Assembly: GCA_023818995.1 (NCBI GenBank)
Contig: JAMWDA010000030.1
Span: 1-12,400 of the forward strand
DNA from: Candidatus Omnitrophota bacterium
Lineage (GTDB): Bacteria > Omnitrophota > Gorgyraeia > Duberdicusellales > 4484-171
DNA length: 12,400 bases
Direction: 5' to 3'
Shown here: in pieces, positions 6,001 to 12,400 of the stretch
Position numbering within the stretch: position 1 is the stretch's first letter
Layout of the letters: each line of letters begins with the position of its first letter
Notes under the pieces: generated by a model
The model's input: only the letters and a program-made list of their open reading frames with translations
Databases searched by the model: none
What the model was told of the DNA's origin: nothing
Made by a program: the position numbers and the translations under genes

Positions 6001-6891
6001 TTAATTTTTAAATAGTTTAAAGAAATTTTTATAGAGGATTTTCTCTTTTGTTTCTTTATCTAATTTATCCAAAATACTTCTACTTTCTTTAAATTCTGTA
6101 TTGGCAGGATAATCGGAACCAAAAAGAACTTTATCCTCTCCAAATAATTCCATAGCTAACTTAATATTAGCTAAAGATGAACCTGAAGTTTCTACATATA
6201 TTTTCTTAAAAATTTCTGAGGGTAAATCCCCTATATCCTTTACTAATTTTCGTTTTAATAACATCTTATAAACTCTATCAAATCTATCCTTTAAAAAAGG
6301 CACTACTCCTCCCAAAGAAGAAAAAATAAATTTTATATGGAATCTTTTCAAAATACCCCCCATCAATAGTAATCCCATAAACATAGATATATCAAAACTA
6401 TACTCTAAAACAGGCATCAAAAGAGGGTCTCTTACTCGTTCAAACCCAATAGGATTTATTGTTTGAGGATGAACAAAGATAATCATATTGTATTTCTCAA
6501 CGCATTCAAATAAAGGTGATAGTTTATCTACAATAAACTTTCCTTCATAACTAGAAGCTAAATTTACTACTCTAAATCCCTTTTGGTATAACTCTTTAAT
6601 TTGTAACTTTATCTTATCTAAATTATCTATATCCACAATAGCTGAACCGATTATCTTTGAATTTTCTTTAACAACCTTAATTATCTCGCTGTTATACCAC
6701 TGGTATAATTTAGTGTAGCCTCCTAGATTAATATGTGCATCCGTAGAAGGATAAACTAAAAGTGCTTGAGTAATATTATTATCTTGGATAAATTTAAATA
6801 ATTTATCTTTATCTGTCCATATCCCTTTATAAAAAGAAGAATAAGAAGCTATTAACCGAGGAATAAAATGTAAGTGCGCATCACATATCAT
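6001..6891 (-). CDS. Amidohydrolase-2 family (ACMSD-like) metal-dependent hydrolase or decarboxylase
   Basis: The 296-residue protein is a normal-length TIM barrel of the amidohydrolase-2 family, which includes ACMSD and gamma-resorcylate decarboxylases. Metal ligands visible are the N-terminal H-x-H (H6, H8 in CDAHLHF), H141 (IIFVHPQ) and D260 in LFGSDYP. The usual His before the Gly pair (a-H-l-G-G) is Ser192 here (FSSLGG, 190-195), so the active site differs from classical members. ATG 6891 is the first start after an in-frame TGA three codons upstream, but no clear Shine-Dalgarno precedes it. It lies 120 bp behind the radical SAM gene, same strand, and is the last gene of the polyketide cluster. 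Related enzymes remove carboxyl groups from aromatic acids, which fits a polyketide product; that substrate is inference. A lactone or amide hydrolase is the alternative. Confidence 0.75.
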   Translation of the reverse strand: MICDAHLHFIPRLIASYSSFYKGIWTDKDKLFKFIQDNNITQALLVYPSTDAHINLGGYTKLYQWYNSEIIKVVKENSKIIGSAIVDIDNLDKIKLQIKELYQKGFRVVNLASSYEGKFIVDKLSPLFECVEKYNMIIFVHPQTINPIGFERVRDPLLMPVLEYSFDISMFMGLLLMGGILKRFHIKFIFSSLGGVVPFLKDRFDRVYKMLLKRKLVKDIGDLPSEIFKKIYVETSGSSLANIKLAMELFGEDKVLFGSDYPANTEFKESRSILDKLDKETKEKILYKNFFKLFKN

Positions 6892-7011
6892 AGAAAATCA
6901 TCTATAAAACATATGTAGAATTTACAAAATCACAAAAAATTAGCACAATATCTAAATCTATCTTTATAATTTTCCTATTTATGATTTAATACTTCTCCTT
7001 ATGCTTAGACT
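6892..7011. other. 120-bp spacer between the radical SAM and amidohydrolase genes
   Basis: This is the longest gap inside the cluster. Its right part is covered by a possible 9-codon ORF (6986-7015). The rest is very AT-rich. TTGTGA/TTGTGC boxes on the minus strand have no convincing -10 box at the right distance. No strong hairpin with a T-run is visible, so read-through from the radical SAM gene is plausible. Confidence 0.4.
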
Positions 7012-7015
7012 TCAT
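6986..7015 (-). CDS. Possible 9-codon mini-ORF overlapping the radical SAM stop
   Basis: ATG at 7015 overlaps the TGA stop of the radical SAM gene (ATGA) and reads MKSKHKEKY before TAA at 6986-6988. AAGGAG lies 10 nt before it, inside the last codons of the upstream gene, and a second AAGGAG lies within the mini-ORF itself. It could be a small basic peptide, a coupling device, or the relic of a gene start. There is no evidence beyond the start/ribosome-site geometry. Confidence 0.2.
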   Translation of the reverse strand: MKSKHKEKY

Positions 7016-8472
7016 ATATGTTTTTCTCCTTTTACTGCTCCTGCTTCCCACTTAGAAACTCCCCGCATTACATCTTGAAAACATAATTTCGCTAATTGGT
7101 CAAAATCACTATGCATAATCCTTTGAATCCTACCTGGTTTAGAATAGAATTCGCGCATACACCAAGCTCCTAATCTACCTAAATCCTGAACACTTAAATA
7201 GTTGGTGGGCATAACCGGATGTAAAAAATCCCAGTGAATAAAATCAATATTATCAGGGTCAATCCATTTATTCTTTAAAGCTATTCTCCACATTGGTGAA
7301 TTGGGTGCAGGGGTAACATACCCTATCCATAGTATATCGGGATCAACTTCATCGGTAAACTCAAAACGTTGCTTAATAATAGCTTCGTTATCGTAATCGA
7401 ATCCTATCATAATATCAGCCACCACCGCTATATTGTTCCTACGCAAAATATCCACAGTCTTTATTATCTCCTCAATGGTAATTCCTTTAGCTATCTTTTT
7501 TAATTCTTCCGCTGTGGTTACTTCTATACCAAATACACCGATAAATAACCCACTCTCCTTCATCAATGGCAAAATACTCTCACAACTAACCCAATCTACT
7601 GCTCTACCCAAAGATACCCACTTAATAGGATTCTCCTTCTCTAATTTCAATCTACAAAATCTCTCTACTCTCTTAGGGTCAACATTAAAGTTATCCTCTT
7701 GTAAAACAATTACTTTCACTCCAAACTTCTTATGAAGCAACTCTAATTCTTCTATAACCCTCTCAGGAGATTTAGCACGCCAAGTTAAAAAATCGTTAGG
7801 AGACCGTGGGTCATACTGATCCCATTCGTAACAAAATGTGCAAGCTGAAGGGCAACCTCGTGAAGAAACTACCTCTACAAATGGCTTCCAGTAAGTGTGT
7901 CCCACGTATCTATCCATGGGGAACAAATCGTAAGCAGGAAGAGGCAATTTATCCAAATCGTGCATTAGTGGCCGATGCGGACCCATTATAATTTCACCAT
8001 CTACCCTACTTGTTACCCCTGCTATATTATTAAAAGACTTCTTTTTATCAATCGCTTCTACCAAATCAAAGAATGCTTCCTCCTCAGCCATAACTACAAA
8101 ATCTATAGAGGGATTTTTCTTCAATGTCTCTAAAGGCGTAGCGGAAAGCCATAAACCTCCTACAACAATCTTTGTTTTAGGTAAAACTTTTTTTATCAAC
8201 TTTGCTGACTCTAAAAAATAATACACAATAGCATATCCACCGTAAGAATGTAACATATCCCCTAAAACTACTATATCAGGTTCTTTATCTTTAACCTTTG
8301 CTACCATCTCTTCCATACCTATATCTAAAGCACGACAATCAAGAACTTCTACTTTATCGTACCCTTTCTCCCTTACATAAGAAGCCCAATGCGCATATAG
8401 CTGGTTAGGTGCTCTATGTTCACCATGCGTAGCCCAAGCACCAACTTTCGGCATTACAAATAATATCTTCAT
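7012..8472 (-). CDS. Cobalamin-binding-type radical SAM enzyme (class B, BchE-like)
   Basis: The 486-residue protein has two recognisable domains. Residues about 1-145 form a Rossmann-like B12-binding domain (KILFVMPKVG; PDIVVLGDMLHSYGGY at 65-80; KIVVGGLWLSATP at 101-113; DFVVMAEEEAFFDLV at 124-138). It lacks the canonical D-x-H-x-x-G cobalamin motif, as BchE-type enzymes often do. The radical SAM domain (about 195-400) carries C207-x3-C211-x2-C214 in SRGCPSACTFCYEW, ligating the 4Fe-4S cluster that cleaves S-adenosylmethionine. A C-terminal extension follows. Family members methylate unactivated carbons or close rings. The start is fixed by AAAGGAGGT 4 nt before the ATG. It lies 19 nt behind the ketoreductase in the polyketide operon, so polyketide C-methylation or oxidative cyclisation is the likely role; the exact reaction cannot be read from sequence. 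Confidence 0.85.
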   Translation of the reverse strand: MKILFVMPKVGAWATHGEHRAPNQLYAHWASYVREKGYDKVEVLDCRALDIGMEEMVAKVKDKEPDIVVLGDMLHSYGGYAIVYYFLESAKLIKKVLPKTKIVVGGLWLSATPLETLKKNPSIDFVVMAEEEAFFDLVEAIDKKKSFNNIAGVTSRVDGEIIMGPHRPLMHDLDKLPLPAYDLFPMDRYVGHTYWKPFVEVVSSRGCPSACTFCYEWDQYDPRSPNDFLTWRAKSPERVIEELELLHKKFGVKVIVLQEDNFNVDPKRVERFCRLKLEKENPIKWVSLGRAVDWVSCESILPLMKESGLFIGVFGIEVTTAEELKKIAKGITIEEIIKTVDILRRNNIAVVADIMIGFDYDNEAIIKQRFEFTDEVDPDILWIGYVTPAPNSPMWRIALKNKWIDPDNIDFIHWDFLHPVMPTNYLSVQDLGRLGAWCMREFYSKPGRIQRIMHSDFDQLAKLCFQDVMRGVSKWEAGAVKGEKHI

Positions 8473-8491
8473 AACTACCTCCTTTAATTTT

Positions 8492-9265
8492 TTATTCTTT
8501 GGGATGTTCTTGAGAATAAGGTATCACAGGTTTTGTCCATGGTGTCTGTTGATTAATCACAGCTATCTCCAAAGGACAAACGTTTTCAGGAACTGTTAAT
8601 ACAAATTTAAGAGCATTCTCTATAGCCTCAGTAGTCATCAAACGAGAAGAATCCTGCGTTATATCTTTTAATTTAGAGGTTAACTCTGTATCAGTAACTC
8701 CCGGTAAAAGAGAACAAACCTTTATACCATAATCACGAACCTCCCAAAATAAAGCTTTGGAAAAAGCCCTTAAACCTAACTTAAGAGAACTATAAACGAT
8801 AAAATTTTTTGGTAAAGGGTCACATAAAGTAGAGCCGGAAATTATATTAACTATCGTTCCTGAGCGATTTTTTATCATATCGTTTATTACTAACCTTATT
8901 AAGCGAACATAACCAAGATAGTTGGTAAAAACTAATCTTTCAAAATCTTCTATAGGTTGCTGATGAAATGGATATTGACTGGAAACACCGGCATTATTTA
9001 TTAAAATGTCAATACTACCAAATTCATTTTTAGTTTTCTCTACTAAGTTCTCTAAATCTTTAAGCTTAGTTACATCACAAGTTATTGGTAAAACATCAAC
9101 TTTATACCTATCTTTAATTTCTTTAGCTACAGATTTTAAATTCTCTTCGTTACGACTAACAATTGTTAAATTTATACCTAAACTGGCGCAACTAAATGCT
9201 AATGCCTTACCTATTCCTCTACTTGCTCCTGTAACTATTGCTACCTTATTTTTTAAATTATCCAT
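8492..9265 (-). CDS. SDR-family ketoreductase (FabG/type II PKS KR-like)
   Basis: The 257-residue protein is a classical short-chain dehydrogenase of normal length. It has the NAD(P)-binding TGASRGIG (12-19), the structural NNAG (90-93) and the complete catalytic set S145, Y158 and K162 (Y-S-S-L-K). Arg16 in the glycine loop and S37-R38 after beta2 favour NADPH. The LPGVTDTEL segment (187-195) covers the substrate loop. In a type II polyketide operon the likely job is reducing one carbonyl of the ACP-bound poly-beta-ketone before or during the first cyclisation; a post-PKS tailoring reductase is the alternative. The ATG is preceded by GGAGGT, which lies within the last codons of the MFS gene, whose stop is only 1 nt away. 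The two genes are therefore tightly coupled. Confidence 0.85.
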   Translation of the reverse strand: MDNLKNKVAIVTGASRGIGKALAFSCASLGINLTIVSRNEENLKSVAKEIKDRYKVDVLPITCDVTKLKDLENLVEKTKNEFGSIDILINNAGVSSQYPFHQQPIEDFERLVFTNYLGYVRLIRLVINDMIKNRSGTIVNIISGSTLCDPLPKNFIVYSSLKLGLRAFSKALFWEVRDYGIKVCSLLPGVTDTELTSKLKDITQDSSRLMTTEAIENALKFVLTVPENVCPLEIAVINQQTPWTKPVIPYSQEHPKE

Positions 9266-9266
9266 A

Positions 9267-10394
9267 TTACCTCCAAGTATTAACTAACAACTTCTGAGAA
9301 AGAAATAATAATCCTAATAAACCAAAACCAAATAATATAAATCCTAATATAAAACTTTTGTGCATAACTAAACCTCCTAAACTAACCCCTAAACTTCCTG
9401 AGATAAATCGTAAACCGCTATTTAAACTTGCCATCTCATTTAAAAAATCTCTTGGTAAATCAGCAAGAAATACCGAGACACCTGAATGATTAAAAGTCCA
9501 TCCTAATCCCCATAAGAACATCACTATAGATAAAAAAAATAAATTTGACTTAAAGATAAAGAATAATAAACATAATAACATTAAACCTACTCCCAAGTTA
9601 ATAGTTTTTAGTCTGCCAATTCTGTCACTGAGATAGCCACCAATTGCTTCACCAATTATACCACTTAGACTACCTAAGGTAAGAAGCATACTAACTAAAA
9701 ATTGATTTAACATTATCTGCGTAGAAAAGTATACTCCTAACCATTGCTGAATACCATGATAAAGCATACTTATAAGAAAAATATACAAAAGAATAGAAAG
9801 AAGATGCTTATTATTAATAAGTTCTAAGTATCTTATCCTTAATTCCCTAGTTTTCATTTCAATTTTAGGTAAATAAAAGTATATCCCTAAATATAAAAAA
9901 AATCCTCCTATCGCTGGTATTATAAAAATTAGCCTCCAAGAAAGAAATCCACTCAGAAACAAACCTAAAAGAGAAGAAAAAAAACTAAAGCTAAAAAATA
10001 TCCCTATGTATCTACCCCGTTTATCTTTAGGAAAGATGTTACCCGCATAAATTATAGTGAGAGGAACAACCGAGGAGCCAAAAACTCCCATTAGAAATCT
10101 CAAGATAAATAAACTATTAATATCCTTTGATAAGCCTCCTAATAAATTTGTCAAGGAAAAAAATAAAAGAGATATTAACATCATTAACCTCATATTTAAA
10201 ATTCTCATCAATGGACCATAAAATAGTGCGGAAATACCATAAGCAAGCATATATAACCATAATATCTTAGCTACGATAAACTCAGAAATATTAAAATCCT
10301 TCGCTATAGAAGGAACTAAAGCAGAACACGCAGAAATGTTAAAAGATACAATTACCCCCTGTAAACAGAAAAATAAAAAAATAAGTTTAGGCAT
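9267..10394 (-). CDS. MFS transporter (DHA1-type), likely product exporter
   Basis: The 375-residue protein is very hydrophobic, with about 11-12 membrane helices. There is an N-terminal bundle (first helix about 5-25), a short basic central loop (about 177-197, KIEMKTRELRIRYLEL), then the C-terminal bundle. The motif-A signature G-x3-D-R-x-G-R is clear between helices 8 and 9 (GGYLSDRIGRLKT, 252-264) and degenerate between helices 2 and 3 (YGPLMRILNMR, 59-69). PKDKRGRYIG (122-131) follows helix 4. At 375 residues it is slightly shorter than the usual 390-420. Its place inside the polyketide operon points to export and self-protection; this is inferred from context, since sequence alone does not give substrate. 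No Shine-Dalgarno precedes the ATG, and the upstream stop is 8 nt away, so translation is probably coupled to the aromatase/cyclase gene. Confidence 0.85.
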   Translation of the reverse strand: MPKLIFLFFCLQGVIVSFNISACSALVPSIAKDFNISEFIVAKILWLYMLAYGISALFYGPLMRILNMRLMMLISLLFFSLTNLLGGLSKDINSLFILRFLMGVFGSSVVPLTIIYAGNIFPKDKRGRYIGIFFSFSFFSSLLGLFLSGFLSWRLIFIIPAIGGFFLYLGIYFYLPKIEMKTRELRIRYLELINNKHLLSILLYIFLISMLYHGIQQWLGVYFSTQIMLNQFLVSMLLTLGSLSGIIGEAIGGYLSDRIGRLKTINLGVGLMLLCLLFFIFKSNLFFLSIVMFLWGLGWTFNHSGVSVFLADLPRDFLNEMASLNSGLRFISGSLGVSLGGLVMHKSFILGFILFGFGLLGLLFLSQKLLVNTWR

Positions 10395-10402
10395 CTTAAA
10401 AA

Positions 10403-10834
10403 CTATTCTTTTTCTATAACCTCTTTAAATATTTTTAAATTATCCTTAGAGTGTTTATTGATAAGTTCCTCTACCTGTTTATCCGTAAACTTTGCTTTTT
10501 CATCCATCTCAAAATGTTGTATCCAAGTCATCTCTATGCCTTCATCCTTAGGTGTATAAAGCCAAATTATCTTCATATATTTAAAAGGAAACTTAGGTTC
10601 CTCTCTTTCCGCGTAAGTAAAATATTTATCCTTGAATAATAACCTAAAAGAACGCCAAGAACGGCCCTCTCTATCGGTAAGAAGGAAAGTTATTTTATTG
10701 TTATCCCGCTTAATTATCTTTGCCTCTTTATACTCTCCACCAAAAAGTTCCGGCCAACGTTCAATATCGTTAGATATATCAAAAACTTTATCGTATGAAG
10801 TATTAATAATTATTGAGTTACACGTATGACCCAT
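10403..10834 (-). CDS. TcmN-like aromatase/cyclase (SRPBCC/START fold)
   Basis: The 143-residue single-domain protein matches polyketide aromatase/cyclases of the TcmN type from end to end. Recognisable blocks are DIERWPELFGGEYKEAKII (19-37 onwards), GRSWRSFR (57-64), FPFKYMKIIWLY (82-93) and MTWIQHFEM (102-110). Aromatic and polar pocket residues W27, Y35, W60, S62, R64 and W91 lie where TcmN has its functionally important Trp, Tyr, Ser and Arg residues (alignment from memory). The fold is a helix-grip cavity that holds an ACP-bound polyketide and guides regiospecific aldol cyclisation and aromatisation. AGGGAGGTG 4 nt before the ATG fixes the start; it lies in the end of the preceding cyclase gene. 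This is the gene that most directly marks the operon as aromatic polyketide biosynthesis. The ring formed (C7-C12 or C9-C14) cannot be told. Confidence 0.85.
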   Translation of the reverse strand: MGHTCNSIIINTSYDKVFDISNDIERWPELFGGEYKEAKIIKRDNNKITFLLTDREGRSWRSFRLLFKDKYFTYAEREEPKFPFKYMKIIWLYTPKDEGIEMTWIQHFEMDEKAKFTDKQVEELINKHSKDNLKIFKEVIEKE

Positions 10835-10846
10835 CTTACACCTCCC

Positions 10847-11644
10847 TCAAAAAACCGCTACCACCCTTGCCCAAGATGCCCCTGTCCCTCTTATCTTTAC
10901 GGGAAAACATATCACTTTAAAACCATAATTGGGTAACTCATCTAAATTGGCTAAACGCTCTATATGAATAAACTCTCTTTTCCTACCATAGAAATGTGCG
11001 GGATATAATTTTTCTGTGTCTTTACTATTTAAAAAATCTTTAATCATTTTATTGTAAGGCAGGTCTATGCCCATAGTATCTATCCCAAATATTTTTACCC
11101 CTCTATCTAAAAGATAATCTATGCAAGATACATCTATACCAGGGTAATCACTAAAATACTCTTTTTTACCATAGAGTTTATCTCTCCCTGTCCACAAAAG
11201 AACAATATCTAAAGGTTTTATCTTATAATTAATTCTTTCCAAAGCTTCTTTTATATCTTTATCTTTAATCAAATCTTCTTTCTTCTTATGAGTAAAATCG
11301 AGCTTTACTCCATCTTGATAGCACCATTCTAAAGGAATCTCTTCAGCTGTCTTTGATGCTCTTCCTTGTGAAGTTGAACCATAGTGATAGGTATAATCTA
11401 AATGTGTGCCAATATGGACACAAGCTTTAACTATCTCCAAAGATAAAAACTCACCATCGGGAAGGTCATCTTTTCTTACTATCCTTCTACCTAAAAGATA
11501 CTTTATTTTACCCAAAAGGGTTCTACCCATTATTACCTTATTAAACCTATTTACCCCATCTCTATGAGAAACGCGTTCAATACAAACCCTATGGATCTCA
11601 AAAGCCTTATCATCTATAGGTAGGCTCAAATCTACTATCTTCAT
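10847..11644 (-). CDS. PF04199-family polyketide cyclase (kynurenine formamidase-like fold)
   Basis: The 265-residue protein carries the metal-binding signature H77-x-G-T-H81-x-D83-x3-H87 (VHIGTHLDYTYHY). The usual Pro between D83 and H87 is absent. IFGIDTMGID (185-194) and the C-terminal GTGASWARVVAVF (253-265) are further family hallmarks. The family holds metal-dependent formamidases, isatin hydrolases and cyclases of aromatic polyketide pathways acting on later rings. Between an ACP and a TcmN-like aromatase/cyclase, a ring-closing role is the best inference. The ATG overlaps the TGA of the ACP gene (ATGA), a 4-nt overlap indicating translational coupling; only a weak A-rich ribosome site precedes it. 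The insert between about 27 and 62 (GRTLLGKIKYLLGRR) is rich in basic residues. Confidence 0.85.
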   Translation of the reverse strand: MKIVDLSLPIDDKAFEIHRVCIERVSHRDGVNRFNKVIMGRTLLGKIKYLLGRRIVRKDDLPDGEFLSLEIVKACVHIGTHLDYTYHYGSTSQGRASKTAEEIPLEWCYQDGVKLDFTHKKKEDLIKDKDIKEALERINYKIKPLDIVLLWTGRDKLYGKKEYFSDYPGIDVSCIDYLLDRGVKIFGIDTMGIDLPYNKMIKDFLNSKDTEKLYPAHFYGRKREFIHIERLANLDELPNYGFKVICFPVKIRGTGASWARVVAVF

Positions 11645-11877
11645 AATTTCTTTTTACTTTCTATTATAGAGATTATCTCTCTCAAAGTTTGTTTGTTGGT
11701 TATCTCTCCATCTTTTAGTTCCACTCCTAACTTCTTCTTCAAAGCAATCCTCACCTCTACCATCTCTGTAGAATCCACTCCTAAACTCTCGTATAAGGAT
11801 TTATCTTCTTTTAACTCTTCAATGCCTACATCTAAAGTCTCTCCTAATAACGACAAAACTTCATCTTTTATACTCAT
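11641..11877 (-). CDS. Acyl carrier protein of the type II polyketide synthase
   Basis: The 78-residue protein is standard ACP length. S36 in SLGVDSTEMVEV (31-42) is the serine that takes the 4'-phosphopantetheine arm from a phosphopantetheinyl transferase (not in this window). The helix order and acidic helix I (DEVLSLLGETL) are typical, and the C-terminal tail is unusually basic (SKKKL). It shuttles the growing poly-beta-ketone among KS/CLF, ketoreductase and cyclases. Sequence alone does not separate it from fatty-acid ACP; the assignment to polyketide synthesis comes from the CLF upstream and the cyclase downstream. AGGGAGGTGG lies about 3 nt before the ATG and fixes the start. The upstream CLF stop is 23 nt away. 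Confidence 0.92.
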   Translation of the reverse strand: MSIKDEVLSLLGETLDVGIEELKEDKSLYESLGVDSTEMVEVRIALKKKLGVELKDGEITNKQTLREIISIIESKKKL

Positions 11878-11900
11878 CTTCCACCTCCCTATAAAAAAAT

Positions 11901-12400
11901 TTAAGCCTTTTCTACACCTAAAACCACATTTATACCACCCCTACCACGGGAAATAATCAAAGCTTTATTTATTTCTCTTCTAATTGCACTATTAGGGGTA
12001 GGTTCTATATCACAGTAAGGATCCTTCTCTTCAAAATTAATCGTTGGTAGAACCAACCTATTCTGCATAGATAGTATGGTTATAATAAGATCTAAAGAGG
12101 TTTGTGCACCTAAAAGATTACCAAACATACTCTTGGGAGCACTTAAAGATATATCGTTTAACTTTTTGCCGAAAACATTTTTCAAAGCTTTAGCTTCTAA
12201 AAAGTCACCTACTACCGTAGCTTCTCCATCTAAACATATGTAATCTATATCATCTTTATTAAACCCACTATCAGAAATACACTCTTCTATAGCAAATTCT
12301 AAACTACCAGTATCAAGGGAAGCTCTTAAACGATGATACCCATCGCAACTATATCCCACCCCACGAATAAAAGCATAGGGTTTAATTCCTCTAGATATTG
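11901..12400 (-). CDS. Chain length factor (KS-beta) of a type II PKS, C-terminal part
   Basis: The frame is open from the window edge to TAA at 11901; the last 166 residues are present. A GTG at 12359 is internal, since coding sequence continues upstream (SRGIKPYAFIRGVGYSCDGYH). The thiolase-fold C-terminal half of beta-ketoacyl-ACP synthases is clear, including PTINFEEKDPYCDIEPTPN. Both catalytic His motifs are altered. NAHGTST is replaced by CLDGEAT (His to Asp, codon 12228-12230), and K-S-x-x-G-H by APKSMFGN (His to Asn, codon 12117-12119). The GFGGTN loop becomes GRGGIN. Loss of the histidines plus the APK motif is the pattern of CLF/KS-beta subunits, which pair with an active KS-alpha and set chain length. 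The partner KS-alpha should lie just beyond the right edge. A CLF-like subunit of an aryl polyene system is the alternative, made unlikely by the TcmN-like neighbour. Confidence 0.85.
   Translation of the reverse strand, partial: ISRGIKPYAFIRGVGYSCDGYHRLRASLDTGSLEFAIEECISDSGFNKDDIDYICLDGEATVVGDFLEAKALKNVFGKKLNDISLSAPKSMFGNLLGAQTSLDLIITILSMQNRLVLPTINFEEKDPYCDIEPTPNSAIRREINKALIISRGRGGINVVLGVEKA

Noticed and set aside
7433-7991. Plus-strand frames of 100 and 61 codons
   Set aside because: They are antisense shadows of the well-supported radical SAM gene, with no start signals.
9006-9287. Plus-strand frame of 93 codons
   Set aside because: Antisense to the SDR gene, whose catalytic residues are all present.
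10451-10829. Plus-strand frames of 62 and 65 codons
   Set aside because: Antisense to the TcmN-like aromatase/cyclase gene.
11693-11956. Plus-strand frame of 87 codons
   Set aside because: Antisense to the ACP gene and its ribosome site.
1-12400. CRISPR array or prophage
   Set aside because: No regularly spaced direct repeats, cas genes, integrase or phage structural genes are visible.

Overview
The window looks like chromosomal DNA of an uncultivated Gram-negative-type bacterium. It is AT-rich (by eye about one third G+C), with Shine-Dalgarno motifs of the AGGAGG type, standard use of TAA, TAG and TGA as stops, type IV pilin-like genes and a nonulosonic-acid type sugar dehydratase. No marker gene fixes the phylum. 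The DUF4900/PilX-like pilus protein and the overall style would fit a candidate phylum such as Omnitrophota, but that is a guess. Almost everything is coded on the minus strand.

Layout from left to right. (1) 1-751: the N-terminal 250 codons of a LegB-like NAD-dependent 4,6-dehydratase, behind a near-consensus promoter so close to the ATG that its mRNA should be almost leaderless. (2) About 807-2237: a dead IS256-family (Mutator-type) insertion sequence on the plus strand. It has conserved end repeats but an ATA in place of the expected start, a 1-base frameshift, and a stop codon exactly at the second catalytic Asp. (3) About 2233-2720: decayed minus-strand coding remnants flanking the IS. 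(4) 2773-5434: a three-gene pilus operon (PilV/GspI-like, PilW/GspJ-like, PilX/DUF4900-like) with its own candidate promoter. (5) 5435-6000: a gene-free stretch with several foldable inverted repeats, including a compact three-way-junction sequence. (6) 6001-12400: a minus-strand biosynthetic gene cluster that continues beyond the right edge.

The cluster is the most interesting content. In transcription order it holds a ketosynthase-fold chain length factor (both catalytic His replaced), an acyl carrier protein, a PF04199-family cyclase, a TcmN-like aromatase/cyclase, an MFS exporter, an SDR ketoreductase, a cobalamin-binding-type radical SAM enzyme and an amidohydrolase-2 family protein. The genes overlap or lie within about 25 bp of each other down to the radical SAM gene; the amidohydrolase follows after 120 bp. 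Together they read as a type II (iterative, aromatic) polyketide synthase operon. KS/CLF and ACP would build a poly-beta-ketone, the KR would reduce one carbonyl, two cyclases would fold and aromatise it, the radical SAM enzyme would tailor it, the amidohydrolase may decarboxylate or hydrolyse it, and the MFS protein would export it. The active KS-alpha, malonyl-CoA loading functions and any regulator must lie outside the window. The product is unknown. A type II PKS with a B12/radical-SAM tailoring enzyme in a low-GC, apparently non-actinobacterial genome is unusual.
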